Shown here: in pieces, positions 1 through 12,300 of the stretch | Position numbering within the stretch: position 1 is the first letter of the stretch | How the letters are laid out: every line of letters starts with the position of its first letter | DNA from: Pontederia crassipes | Lineage: Eukaryota > Streptophyta > Magnoliopsida > Commelinales > Pontederiaceae | Reading direction: 5' to 3' | NCBI GenBank assembly: GCA_030549335.1 | Contig: CM060183.1 | Span: forward strand, 20,658,552 to 20,722,551 | DNA length: 64,000 bases | Program-made: the position numbers and the translations under genes | The notes under the pieces: generated by a model | Seen by the model: only the letters and a program-made list of their open reading frames with translations | Database searches by the model: none | Told to the model about the DNA's origin: nothing

Positions 1-3000
1 GAATCCAACATTTGACCCTGTTGGAGACGAAAGGGGGGAGGAGGTGCCATCAATTATTAGTTTTAGCCAAACGCAGAGCATTTAATGCTTCCCCTGCCAT
101 GGGAAGGCGTTGCTGCCTCTGCAACTTTAGTCATTCATGGCGAGCATAGGATAAAATAAAAGGCATGATGTTGCCAATCTACACCTCTTCATGATCTCAT
201 AATAGTAAATATAATAAAAACAAAGCATTAAAATCACCAAATGGGCTTCACCTCCAAAAGTTCTTTCACAATTTAAGATGTTCGAGGAAGGATCCAAGGC
301 CGAAGCTCCAGTTGGCTGATATCTGTGTTGCATTGTTTGGATGGATCTGAACAGGGCATGCCAAACCATGACTGATACAAATGTCCAAGCCCCCTGAAGG
401 CAAGCATGTGACTCTCTCTCTCTCTCTCTCCTCCCCCTTCTTCTCGTATACATAATTTTGGAGTGAAATCTGAGAATTACATCAGTCAGCTCACATGCTC
501 TGTGAGTTTTCATGAGCAGAGAGCGTTCTCACTCCTTAGGACGCCTGAGGGGCAATTAATTGTGCCCTCTGCAGGGAAACATGAGGGGATGCTTCTGATT
601 AATTCTGAGCACATTAATTGCAAACCACATTGGGATTATCAAACTTTATAAGCAAAAAAATACGATTGCTCCTGTATCTTTTTCTTTCCCTGTATCTTGA
701 GATGAGAAGTTTCATAATTATAGCAGAATGACACTCGGAAGGACGAGTGTCAGCTTTCCTCTGCATCACAATCTTTGTCTCAGCTCATATGTCTGCTTTT
801 CCCAGGTTTATGCCACAGCCCCTTCCTTTCTTCCATTTAAATTTTCTCTCCCTAGGTTTTAGCAGTGTTTGCTAAAATATCTTATTGCCAAAAAATGAAC
901 TACACATGCACAAGGATTATTAATACATATTACTTGAGCTATATTTGAAGAGTGGAGAATAAAATATAGAGTAAGCTCTTGTTCCTTCTTAATTTTGAAA
1001 TAAGATTGAATGGCTAGATAACTTTGCAACGCTTTTCCTTTTTTTTAATAAAGTAATAGAAATTTTATTCAGTAAAAATATTGAATTGTGGATCGTTGAT
1101 TTGCAGGAGTTTAGTTTTACTTTGCCGAACTAGAAATTTATTTGCCCCAAAACACAGAAGTATAGCTATCATTTTGAAAAAAATATTGTGAATAATAGCA
1201 TTTAGAGATAACTTATTCCTTTTGAAATGCTGGAATAAGTTATTATAACTGAAACTCCAAAAAAAAAACACAGTAGAATAACTATGCTCATCCCTAAACT
1301 AGCTATTCTAAGCATTCAATAACATCCTTTTGGTCCTATTTGATTTGGATATAAATATAAAAATAGGATGTTATTCTTTATTATTCTGCCAAACAAGATA
1401 ATTAAATTTTAAAAAATGTAAAGGACAAAATTGGTATTAATAAAAAAATTTATCTCTTTTAATAGTGTGTTTTATAGAGATAAATTATTTTACCAAAAAG
1501 GTGAAATAAGATAATTTTTTTAAATTTATCAGAATAATCACACTTCTTCCAAAAATTATTATCCATCAATCAAACACCACCTTTATCAATAGCAACATCT
1601 TAATAGTTGGTTGATTTTGACTTAAATGAAATTAAGCTAACAATTTCAAATTATATATTCTTTTTGTGTGAAAACAAAATTGATGCAATAACATATGACA
1701 ATCTATTTTACGTATAACTTGTTCTTCTTTATATATAATAATGTTTCATAAATATAAATTATGATGCTCTTGATCACGCTAACAAAATTACTTAATTGAC
1801 CAACAAATAATTATATTTTTTATTATAAAATTTGAAAACTTGTGTATATTAATTAAATTTTATAATAGGTATATATATATATATATATGATATAGTTAAT
1901 ATATTATGTAACAATATCATTTCTTGAAAATTATTATTAACGATTCCGTTAAAAGATAAATAACTAAAGATATAAAAGAATTACAAAAATGATATGTTTA
2001 ACACACAATTGACACGCAAAAAGTAAATTTATTAAATCATATATATTATATACACTTTTTTGCATTTACTAGAGCACCATTGGTGAAATTTTGTCAATTT
2101 CTTTTGAATTTATATTTTTCTAACTCAAAACAAAAGTACTTCCAGGTTGGCATCTCTGCTAAGACAACAAGAAGACAAGAAAAAACAGGTATATATTTTC
2201 TTAAAAAAACCATTGTACATGAGAGAGAAAGAGGAAGGCCCATAATATAAGCGGTCTATCATTTGGCTTAGCTCCTCAGCAAGCCAGTGGCCTGGTCGTC
2301 GTCGTCGTCTCTCTCTCTCATCCTCAGAAGTGGGAAGTCCGAGGCATACAAGAAGGACAAGTCGAGCGAGAAAAGACATGTATCACGAGAAATTAGCCTG
2401 CTTGTTTATATTCTCTCTCTCTGTCTCTCTTATTATATGCACATAATATTACATAATATATACGCACACGATGTTGTTACTTGTTAGATCTCTTTTGTCT
2501 CCGTCCATATCACGTCGCCGTCGGAATTTCTCCGGTGACATGCCGACACACCCCATGGAGCCAAAACTTCATCATGAACTGCATGAGGCCAACAACGGAA
2601 ACGGACGTCTCGCGGTTTCCCCAGACTCTCTCTCTCCTTTTCCCCTCCCTCCCTCCCTCTCTTTCTCTCTCTCTCTCTCTCTGTACAGTTAACTGTTTTG
2701 TGACAGCCATGCATTGGTTTCTATTTCACGAGCACGCATCGTTCACGAGTGCAGATCGTTTTATCACTAATCATTAGTTCTGCGGTGGCTCTCAAGGAGA
2801 AAAAAATATTAACGCTCTATCTTTTTCTTCTTCATATGATGCATTTAAATATAGGGGATGTCACAAGCAATCTCTTATCCTGGTTTTCGTGGAGCTTCAT
2901 GGAACCAACACTTTTTTGCGAAACAAAAAAAATGGTAAAGACAATCCTTTAATTAAACTTTATAATCTTGGATTGAAGAAAAAATTGGTAAAGAGTTTGA

Positions 3001-3690
3001 TATATTATTGGTCCATAAGTTGCTTACAAAAAGAATTGGTAAAGAGTTTGATATTATTGGGATCAGAACAGTGTTCTTCCGTTGTGACCCGAAAAAAGAT
3101 GCCTTGCTTTTGAACTATTGGAACTGCAAAAGTTTGGTATTACGGTGCCCCATTCCATCACTTGCAGAGACGTCCTTCATTCACAAACATGGAACGGTAG
3201 AAGGTACAAAGGGAGAAGAAAGAGAACATGTAGAAACAAAGCTTCACATCATGTACTTCTGTTTTTTTTTCTTCTTCTTTCAAGTAAAATAAAAAAAACA
3301 AAATTTGCAGATCCACCGTGATCTCAACTAAAAATAAAACAAGAAAAAAGAGGCATTTTTATGCAAGTAACAGATTAAGATCAGCTCCACGGATCTACTC
3401 ATATATAAAAACGCCAGTGGAGATATGAGTTGTAATGAGAAGGGAGTAATTATTATTATTTGTTTGTTCTCATCACCATCAAATATCAATGATTAGACGA
3501 ACAAGAGGATGCTACATAAATGCAGGTAAAGAGGGAGAACAAATATTTGTGTCTGTAGCACATTAAATCCATCTGCCTTTACTCGCATCAATATTTTTTT
3601 GGGGGGTGCCCCCAAACAAATTATTTTAACCCGTCGAATATGTCTTAACCGATAATAAATGAACAAGCGATGTCATAAAAGAGGGCCTTA
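1..3690. other. Gene-free AT-rich DNA
   Basis: No reading frame here resembles a known protein and none has a plausible exon chain. The stretch holds CT-rich runs (near 413-432, 2410-2430, 2660-2682), short AT microsatellites and a pair of small inverted repeats described separately. The short open frames around 2,300-2,700 come from CT/GA simple sequence and read open in several frames at once, which argues against coding. Confidence 0.6.
1208..1310. repeat. Pair of small inverted repeats, possible MITE remnant
   Basis: Positions 1208-1219 and 1232-1243 are perfect 12-bp inverted arms (ATAACTTATTCC / GGAATAAGTTAT) around a 12-nt loop. Just downstream, TAGAATA at 1274-1280 is mirrored by TATTCTA at 1304-1310. 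Fold-back structure in AT-rich plant DNA often marks a miniature inverted-repeat transposable element, but I see no clear outer termini or target duplication, so the transposon reading is inference. Confidence 0.35.
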
Positions 3691-3709
3691 AATGCACCAA
3701 ATAAGTTCC

Positions 3710-6282
3710 TTACTCTTGATTCCTGAGTAGAGTCTGAAAGTGCATATGAATTATATTTCAAGAAAAAATTTTGAGCAGATACGAGGGGTTTAATTGAAAG
3801 TATACTAATAATTGAGAAAGTTTATATTAAAGGAGATCTTAATGGACATGTTAGTAAAGAGGCAGGACCACATGCAAGGATTCATGGTGATTTTGATTTT
3901 GAAGAGTTGAATGAGGAAGGACAAACTATTATTGATTTTTCTTTAACATACGACCTTAAGATTATCAACACTTATTTTAGGAAGAGAGAGGAACATTTAA
4001 TCACATACAAAAGTGAAACTCATAGGTCTCAAATCAATTTTTTCTTGACAAGAAATATTGATAAAAGACGCTATACTAATTGCAAAGTAATTCCTGAGCA
4101 TGGGGTGACTACACAACATAGATTGTTAGTTCTTGATGTACAATGAAATGTATAAAATCAAAATCTCGAACAGTTTTTTATCGAAAGATCAAGTGGTGAC
4201 AGTTAAAGAGGGAGAAGCGAGAGACTTTTAGAAGTAAGTTATTAGAGGAAAGTGTGTGAAAGTTAAAAGAAGATGCTAGTATCATGTGAGAGAATGTGGC
4301 AAAAAAAGTTAAAATGGTTGCTAAAGCCATTTTAGGAGAATAAAAAAGTTTTGAACTACGAGATAAGGAGACTTAGTGGTAGAATGAGGAGGTCTAAGAA
4401 AATGTGCGTAATAAGAAGAATTGTTTCAAGGCGATACACTTGGACAATAATTCTGACAATTGAAAAAAGTATCGTTTGGTGAAAAGGGAGGCTAAGAAGA
4501 CAATTAGTGATGCCCGTGCTAAAGTATACGAGGAATTTTATAAAGAGTTAGGGACAAAGATCGATGAACAAAGGATTTACAAGATTGCAAGGAATAAATA
4601 GAAGAGTCGAGATATTTGGATCAAGTAAGATGCATAAAAAATGAAGTTGACAAAGTTTTAGTTACTGAAGGAGATATTAAGAACAGATGCGAAGAATATT
4701 TCTATAAGCTATTTAATGATAGATGTGAAGGTTCCCGTTGTGATTTGGAGGACTTGACAGTTAGTGAATGTGAGCTTAATATGTCATTTTATCGTAGAAT
4801 TACTCGGAGGTTAGCGAAGCTCTTAAGAAAATGAAGAATGGTAAAGCCGTTGGACCGGATGGTATACCGATTGAAGTTGGAAAATGTTTAGGAGAAAAAT
4901 GTGTGTTGTGGTTATGTAAACTATTTAATGAGATTTTACGATCGAAAAAGATACATGATGATTGAAGATTAAGTACATTAGTTTCTATTTACAAAAATAA
5001 AGGGGATATTCAGAATTGTGCAAATTATAGAGGGATTAAACTTATGAGTCACACAATGAAATTATGGAAAAAAGTGATTGAATATAGATTGAGAATGAAG
5101 ACTAGTATTTCTGAGAGATAATTTGGGTTCATGCCAGGAAGATCCACTACAGATGCGATTTATTTACTAAGGGGGATGATGGAGAAGTATCAAAGTAGGA
5201 GAAGAGACTTACATATGACTTTCATTGACTTAGAAAAGGCGTATGATCGGGTACCAAGGGATGTACTTTGAAAAGCCTTGTAAAAGAAGAGGGTGAGTGT
5301 TGCCTACATTAAGGTAATACAAGATATGTACGATGGGTTAGGGTTGACACTCGGATGTGAGACAAATGAATTTCCTATAGGAATTGACCTACATCAAGAA
5401 TCAGCTTTAAGTTCGTATCTATTTAATTTAGTTATCGATGTTATAACCGAGAGTATCACAGATGAGATACCTAAGTGCATGCTATTTGCGGATGATATAA
5501 TACTTTTAGCGGATTCAAGAGAAGAGGTTAATACAAAATTAGAAATATGAAGAAATACGTTGGAGTCAAAGGATTTTAATTTAAGTAGGAATAAAATAGA
5601 ATATATGCATAGAAATTTCACAAATAAACAACTTAGAGATGATTTGAAAGTTAGGCTAGGAGAGGATATAATTTCTCAAGTGACAAAGTTTAAATATTTA
5701 GGATTAAGACAAGATGATGAGATTGATGACGATGTTAATCATAGAATTCAAACTGATTGGTGTAAGTGGAGGAAAGCCACTAGAATTCTTTGTAATAGAA
5801 AAGTATTCAATAAAGTTAAAGAAAAATTCTATCGTACTGCTATAAGACTGACATTATTATATGGTAGTGAATGTTGGGTTATAAAATGACAACATGAACG
5901 TAAAGTGTGGGTAGCCGAAATGAGGATGTTGAGATGGATGTGTGGTCATATAAGATTAGATAAGATTAGGAATGACCATATACGTGAACGAGTCAGAGTG
6001 GCTCCTATTAGTGAGAAAATAGTAGAGAATCATTTGAGATGATTTGGTCATGTTCAGAGAAGACCATTAGATACGTCAATAAAAAGAGTAAATTAAATAA
6101 TCTGAAGTTCGATTAAAAGAGGGAGAGGGAGGCCAATGCGGACACTTGATGAACTAATAGAGCAAGATCTATTAGTGAAATATACCGAAAGATTTAGTTA
6201 CTAATAAAGTGGAATGACATCGTATGATTCATATAGCCGACCTCACCTAGTAAAATAAGATTTTATTATTGTTGTTGTTGCT
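3710..6282 (+). mobile_element. Decayed RTE-type LINE retrotransposon
   Basis: A 5'-truncated non-LTR retrotransposon. Translating in pieces gives an apurinic-endonuclease segment (about 3830-4143, beginning GDLNGHV and ending with the HRLLVLDV block), then a reverse transcriptase (about 4830-5550) with GKAVGPDGIP, FGFMPGRSTTDAI, FIDLEKAYDRVPRD and the catalytic FADDIILL at about 5484-5510. A C-terminal part follows (5560-5886, KYLGL and LLYGSECW blocks). The 3' end at about 6270-6282 is a run of TTG repeats preceded by the GCCGACCTCACCTAGT tail typical of plant RTE LINEs. Many in-frame stops (for example near 4963, 5119, 5270 and 5548) and frameshifts show it is dead. Fragments with the same tail lie at 29.1 kb and 57.7 kb. 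Confidence 0.88.
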
Positions 6283-6736
6283 CCTAAAAAAATAAAAAAA
6301 ATACATAGGGGAAGCTGCTAGCAAAAATAACCATTACAACATCCTACACGTGTGCCTTAAAAGCAGCACTCTTTCGTACCCGTAGGAATAATAAAAGAAT
6401 TACGAATATCAAGTTCAGGTTTGAAAATGATATTCCCTGTTTGTCCTATCAAAGTCCTGAAAATAATTTATTATTTAACAAATTTCTCTAATTTCAATCA
6501 GTCGAACATGACGGTGAGTTTAGATTCCACTGAGTGACAATAAAAAATAAGTCATGAAAATAATTTATTACTTAGCATGATTAATTAACGAATTATCTTT
6601 TAAAAAAGATTTTACTCTTTATTTCAAATTCAAATTAATCAAATATTAATTTTTCTGAACATCCAAATATGTTTGGGCACCAAAAAATAATTTATAGCTA
6701 AATGGTCACATTTTTTCAAAGAGCAAAATGCTAGTC

Positions 6737-6779
<43 letters not shown>

Positions 6780-7942
6780 TTCAAATTACAACCAAGATCA
6801 ACTCTGTTTTTTTGTTATATATGCGTATTTATTATTATCTTAATATGCAGGATTGGTAAAAAAATATTCAAACCCCAAGGACATGGGCTTGTGAGAATTC
6901 CAGCTTCGATTAATTTAATATCGTTATCATCGCACACCTAATACAACATCGAAAAAAATAATTCATTTATGCAAAAATAAGTTATTTGCTATTTGATCAT
7001 CGTTATATATTATTTTCTAAGATGATTAAATAGTTTTGAAAAGTTCGAGTCTTGTTTAGTGATTTGGTTTAAGATGTAATTTGAGTTAAATACAATTCAA
7101 GGAAATGATTTTTTTTTCTAAAACTTAAGAAAACGGGTTAATGAGGAACTACCCTCAGATTCATTTTTTAGTATCTTTGGATCCCTATTTTTTACATATT
7201 TTATAAAGAAACTAAAAAAATATATCACAAGAAATAAAAAATCAATGCTTGCGATGATTTCAATTACACCAATCAAGAGTTCTACTTTTTTTTGGTGCAT
7301 AGGGAGGGGAGGTCCTTAAGAAAATTAAAAATTGAAGATAAAAATTCATTTATGAAATTCGAACTCGTCATCTCGCGATAGTGATGAACATACATTGTCC
7401 AAAGTTATTATATTGATATTAAATGCAATGAGACTTTTTGAAGAAAATTAGAGTGGATCAGTTTTGTTTACCAAAACCCCCCTAAAAAAAACCTAATTTA
7501 AAAATTTTTAATTAAAATTTCAGGATGCATATATTTTCGAGTTCACCTGATCTTTTGTACCATCCTAATGCATACAGTTCGATGTCAAGACACGTCATTA
7601 CTTTAATGAGATATCATTTTTCAGCAGTAAATTTAAATATTTATTTTCAAAACAATAATTCATGCCCATAAAAAAGAACGATCATAGAAGGAAAATAAAG
7701 TCTAGTGGAAATCTATTATGGAATATAATTATGGCAAATTAGAATTTAAGCCACACGATTTTACGTTTTATTTTCTTCCATAAACTAAATGGTAGCTTCT
7801 GATGACGTTGCACTATCATTATACAAAAATATAAAGAAAATGATTTCCTTTAGAGAAACTAAAATTCTTTAAACTGCACCATTGTTGCAATGAAAAATTG
7901 ACACTTCACATTTGCATCATTATTCTTTGTTTTTTGCAAGTG

Positions 7943-7973
<31 letters not shown>

Positions 7974-8150
7974 AACACAATTTCCATAAATTCGGATACA
8001 AACTATTTGGGAAGGGTATGGAAAAATGAAATAATTAATTAGATAGTTAAATGGAATTAAAATATTATACGGATAGCAGCATTTTTTCACGAGCATTTAT
8101 GCAGTTACCTTAAATTCCTTTTTATCACAATAAATAATAAATAATAAATG
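6283..8150. other. Gene-free AT-rich spacer upstream of the SEC14 gene
   Basis: AT-rich DNA between the LINE tail and the leader exon of the SEC14-like gene. It contains two TA microsatellites and no recognisable coding sequence. The last few hundred bases should include the SEC14-like promoter; an AT-rich run of AATAATAAAT repeats at about 8131-8150 is the only TATA-like candidate I can point to. Confidence 0.5.
6740..6778. repeat. AT microsatellite
   Basis: About 19 uninterrupted TA dinucleotides. Similar shorter tracts lie at 7947-7973 and 37473-37502. Confidence 0.95.
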
Positions 8151-8189
8151 GGCAAATCAAGTAGCAGTAAATAAAAGCAGAGCAGTTTG

Positions 8190-8469
8190 CTTTGCTGGAA
8201 TCTTAGAGCTTGCTTGCCTTCGCTTCTCTTCCCTGCGGACCAAACGAACCAAACACCAAAAGGACGACAACAAGAGATCGAATCAGGAGAAGAGAAATAT
8301 CCACGAAGTTGGGCACAAAAATCGTGGATCGCGGAGATTTTGGAGGGGCAGCGGCGCGAGATTTCGATCGTCTCTGATCGAGGGTGGAGTTCGGGACTCC
8401 TGAGAGAGGCGGCGTCGACCGCGTCGTCCTCGCCGCGATCTTCCCCCGCAGATCATGCGAGATTTCGAG
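8190..8469 (+). other. Probable 5' leader exon of the SEC14-like gene
   Basis: A GC-rich block with no long-frame homology, ending in GATTTCGAG followed by a good donor (GTAAAA at 8470). A matching acceptor (TTGCTTGCAG) ends at 9149, giving a leader intron of about 680 bp and a second leader segment from 9150 to the start codon. A four-codon upstream frame (ATG at 9230, TAG at 9242) lies in that second segment. The transcription start is not defined by the sequence; 8190 is only where the composition changes. Confidence 0.5.
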
Positions 8470-9306
8470 GTAAAAAATCGTCGAGGAACGGGCTTCGGTT
8501 TCGGCTTAGGGTTCGATCGGGTGGAGTTGTTTCTTTGTTTCGTATTGCGTTGGGTTGCAATTGATGTGTGTTTAGATTTGTTTTTTTTTCTTTTTGGAAT
8601 TGGATTTGGGGAGTTTTGCTTTTAAGGTTGGAAGGCAGTTTATTTGTGAAAAGAGAAAACTTCTTTTTTCTGGATGTTTGCCAAATGCTTCGATGTGAAT
8701 TTATGGGGTTTCTTTCGGTGGTTGGATTTTTTTATGGGTGAGTTTTTTTTTTTGGATTAATTTGCGGTAATGCAGTGGAGTTTATTGAAGGTTTGGACAA
8801 AATGCGAGTGTTTTTGCCGTTCGAGATATTGCCGTCTGTGGAACCCAGAAGGGTGAGGTAACATCTGGTTAATCTTACGTTTTTAAAACGTTCATGTGAT
8901 TATGATTTAGTTCTTTTAAATTGTTCCTGCTCTGTTTTTAGATTTGGGAACGAGATGATGGGAAAAATAATCACCTTTCTTTCTTTTCATTTTGTTCGGT
9001 TTTATTGTTTACCTGTAATATTCAGCTTAACGACTTATGTCAAAAGATGGAATTCTGGTGTATTAAGGTTAACCTAGCGGATAAAAAAACTTTGCATTTC
9101 TGTGTTATTCCCCTCTGAGTCTTGCATCAAAATGGCGTCTTGCTTGCAGTTTCAGTTGAAGTTCATCTGGTCTGAAGCCTGAAAATCTCAAAGAAGGAAA
9201 AACGAACATATTCTTCTTGCTGTGGAAGCATGTCAGGTTGGTAGCTTTAATGGTAATCTTGTTTCCATGTAAAAAGCGCCATTGTAATTGCTTTTCTGAC
9301 TTTTCA

Positions 9307-12300
9307 ATGGCACATTGCGCCACAGATGCGGCTGGAGTCAGTAATGCAGATGGCTTTGAAGGTTCCAACAGTTTCGATGAGAGAAAGGAGAGGTCGGATT
9401 TGGAAAATTCCGAAGACGAAAGAAGAAGAACAACAATAGGGTCTTGGTCTCTCAAGAAGAAAGCACTGCATGCCTCTACGAGATTTACCCACTCATTGAA
9501 GAAAAGGGGGAAGAGGAAAGTGGACTTCAGGTTTCCTTCTGTATCAATCGAAGATGTACGAGATGCAGAAGAGGAACGGGTAGTCTATGCCTTTCGCCAA
9601 GAGCTAATTGCAAAGGACTTGTTGCCTGAGAGACATGATGACTATCACACATTACTAAGGTGAGCATGATCCTTTTATTATCCTGTGTTATGCATTGGAG
9701 ATTTATTTATGGCATACTTAATCACATCCCAACATTCACGTATTCATGATCATTCTTAGGTTTGTTGACACATTTTCTTTTTTCTACTGCAGATTTCTTA
9801 AAGCTAGAAAATTTGATTTTGAGAAGACAACTCTGATGTGGGCAGAGATGCTCCGATGGAGGAAAGAATTTGGAACTGATACAATTCTGGAGGTGAGACA
9901 TTTGCCACAATTTATCTCATATGCACTAAGCTGGTTTCTCGGAAACAAGTTATGAAATTTAGAATATGAAATAATAACCAAGATCTCTGACTGTGAATTC
10001 TGTAGTGGAATCTCCTCAAAAAAAAAAAAAAAAACTGTAGCGGAAACCAAATCCTACCAAATTTCTTATGGTTGTTCAAAAGTCCTGCGTATCTTGGCGG
10101 CTCTGGATAAGTGAACCTAGAATAACTTATTTCATGATGTGCTTGCTTGGTTCGGTAGCGTTATTATCCAAATGATTGAGTTCATTCTTCTTTTGAATTG
10201 TTTTATCGATTTGAGTGTTGTTCCCAAACAACACTGACGGTTCCATGAACTGTCTATGACAGAGCATGCTGTATATGCACTGTAAATTTTGTACTTCGGT
10301 TCTGGTCTTGTGGTGGCATTGGTTTCATTTGCAGTCATAGTTTGCTTCCACTAATTTTCATTTCATCTTCTGAACATCCCTGCTTTCCTTAGTACAGTTT
10401 AATCTCTTTATTTGCAAGTTTTGTTCATTTTGTAGTTGTTTTTAGATCCGGGGTGTATGGCTAACGTGGTTTTCTACTTTTACTCTGATTTTTTTGAAAA
10501 GGAAACCCATCACGTTCCATGTACATTTCCACTTACACCCAATTTTTTTTATCTACCAGCCTCGGACTCCATCCTACTGTACTGTTTGCTTACTCTATTT
10601 TAGAATGTCATAGCAGTTAAGACCAAGGTGTAATGCTGACACTTGATGTCATTTCATTGAAGGACTTTAAATTTGTCGAACTAGAAAATGTTCTCCACCA
10701 TTATCCTCAAGGATACCATGGGGTTGACAAGGAAGGAAGACCTGTTTATATTGAACGGCTCGGGAAAGTCGAGCCAAATAAACTTATGCACATAACCACC
10801 GTAGACCGCTACTTAAAGTATCATGTGCAAGAATTCGAGCGAGCCCTGCAAGAGAAACTTCCTGCATGCTCCATTGCTGCCAAAAGACATATTGGTTCAA
10901 CCACAACAATATTGGATGTTCATGGCGTGGTGAGTTTTAACTTTAATTTCTATTGACCTGTTACACTTGGTGACTTCAATTTTTCTTATAAGGCTTTGCT
11001 GATCAACCTGTCACATATTGGGTTAATTTTTTTTCCTGAACTCTGGCATTGGCCCTAAATTTGTGTACCCTTCAATCAAATCAGGGCCTAAAGAATTTCA
11101 GTAAGACAGCAAGGGACCTCTTGCTCAACATGCAGAAAATAGATGGTGATTACTATCCTGAGGTAAAATTGCCTTAATTCACCAGCATAGCTCAGGCTCG
11201 ATGTTTAACGCTAATTCCAACATTATTATGCAGACCTTGCACCAAATGTTCATAGTTAATGCGGGTCCTGGTTTTAAACTTCTGTGGAATACTGTGAAAG
11301 GATTTCTTGATCCCAAAACTACTTCAAAGATACATGTAAGACTGGTTTGCTAAATGGATTGTAAATATATTATTAGGTCTCCAAATGATGTTGTACTTGT
11401 CACTGTTTGCAGGTACTCGGTACCAAATATCAGAGTAGACTTCTGGAAGCAATTGACTCCAGGTCAATATTTTCTTGTCTTTGGGGTTTATTTAATTAGT
11501 TACCCTTTTCCCTGTTCCATTTCTAATTTATTTTGGAACATCTTCTATATGATTTTAATTCAATAATCATATTCATGTTGACTTGTTATCTCGCTTGCAG
11601 TCAACTCCCCGAATTCCTTGGCGGTTCATGCACATGCTACTATGAGGGAGGGTGTCTAAGGTCCAATAAAGGACCATGGAATGATCCAGTGATCAATAAG
11701 GTAGTCATCAAATTGTTCAATATCTATTTGGTCTGAAAGTTAATCAAATAACACCTACTGTTTTCATCTGTAGGACACTTAACTTATTTAACTTCTTATG
11801 TAGCTTGTGCATAGTTTTGGACCAACATGTGTAAAAGAAATAAGACATACATCTGATGCAGACCACACAAGTGATTCTCATCTGAGGCTTCATCCTCACA
11901 AGGCAAGATCCGTCATTGTAGATCTTTCATTCTGGTTAATACGCTGGTCATTGACTTTCTTCTAAAAAGATGCCAGATTTTTTTCTGGTCATTAACTTCT
12001 CATGTTGCTTGTCACTCTCATGAAGCTACTTTTTTTATTTTGGTTTCAGGGAAGCGATAATAGTATGCCAGTTATTGAATCAGGATCAGATGCTGATGAT
12101 CTTGGTTCCTCATCCATATCTCAGATTTTAAAGCATACATTTTTGGCTCCAGTTGTTGAAGAAGTGAGTTTAATTAATCAAAATTGAGCTGTATCAATCT
12201 TGACAGGAATTCATCTTTCGCATGGATTACTGTAATATGAACATGATACATGCTACAGTGGGCTTTGATAATTTCACTAATAAAAATTAGATTTCTAATA

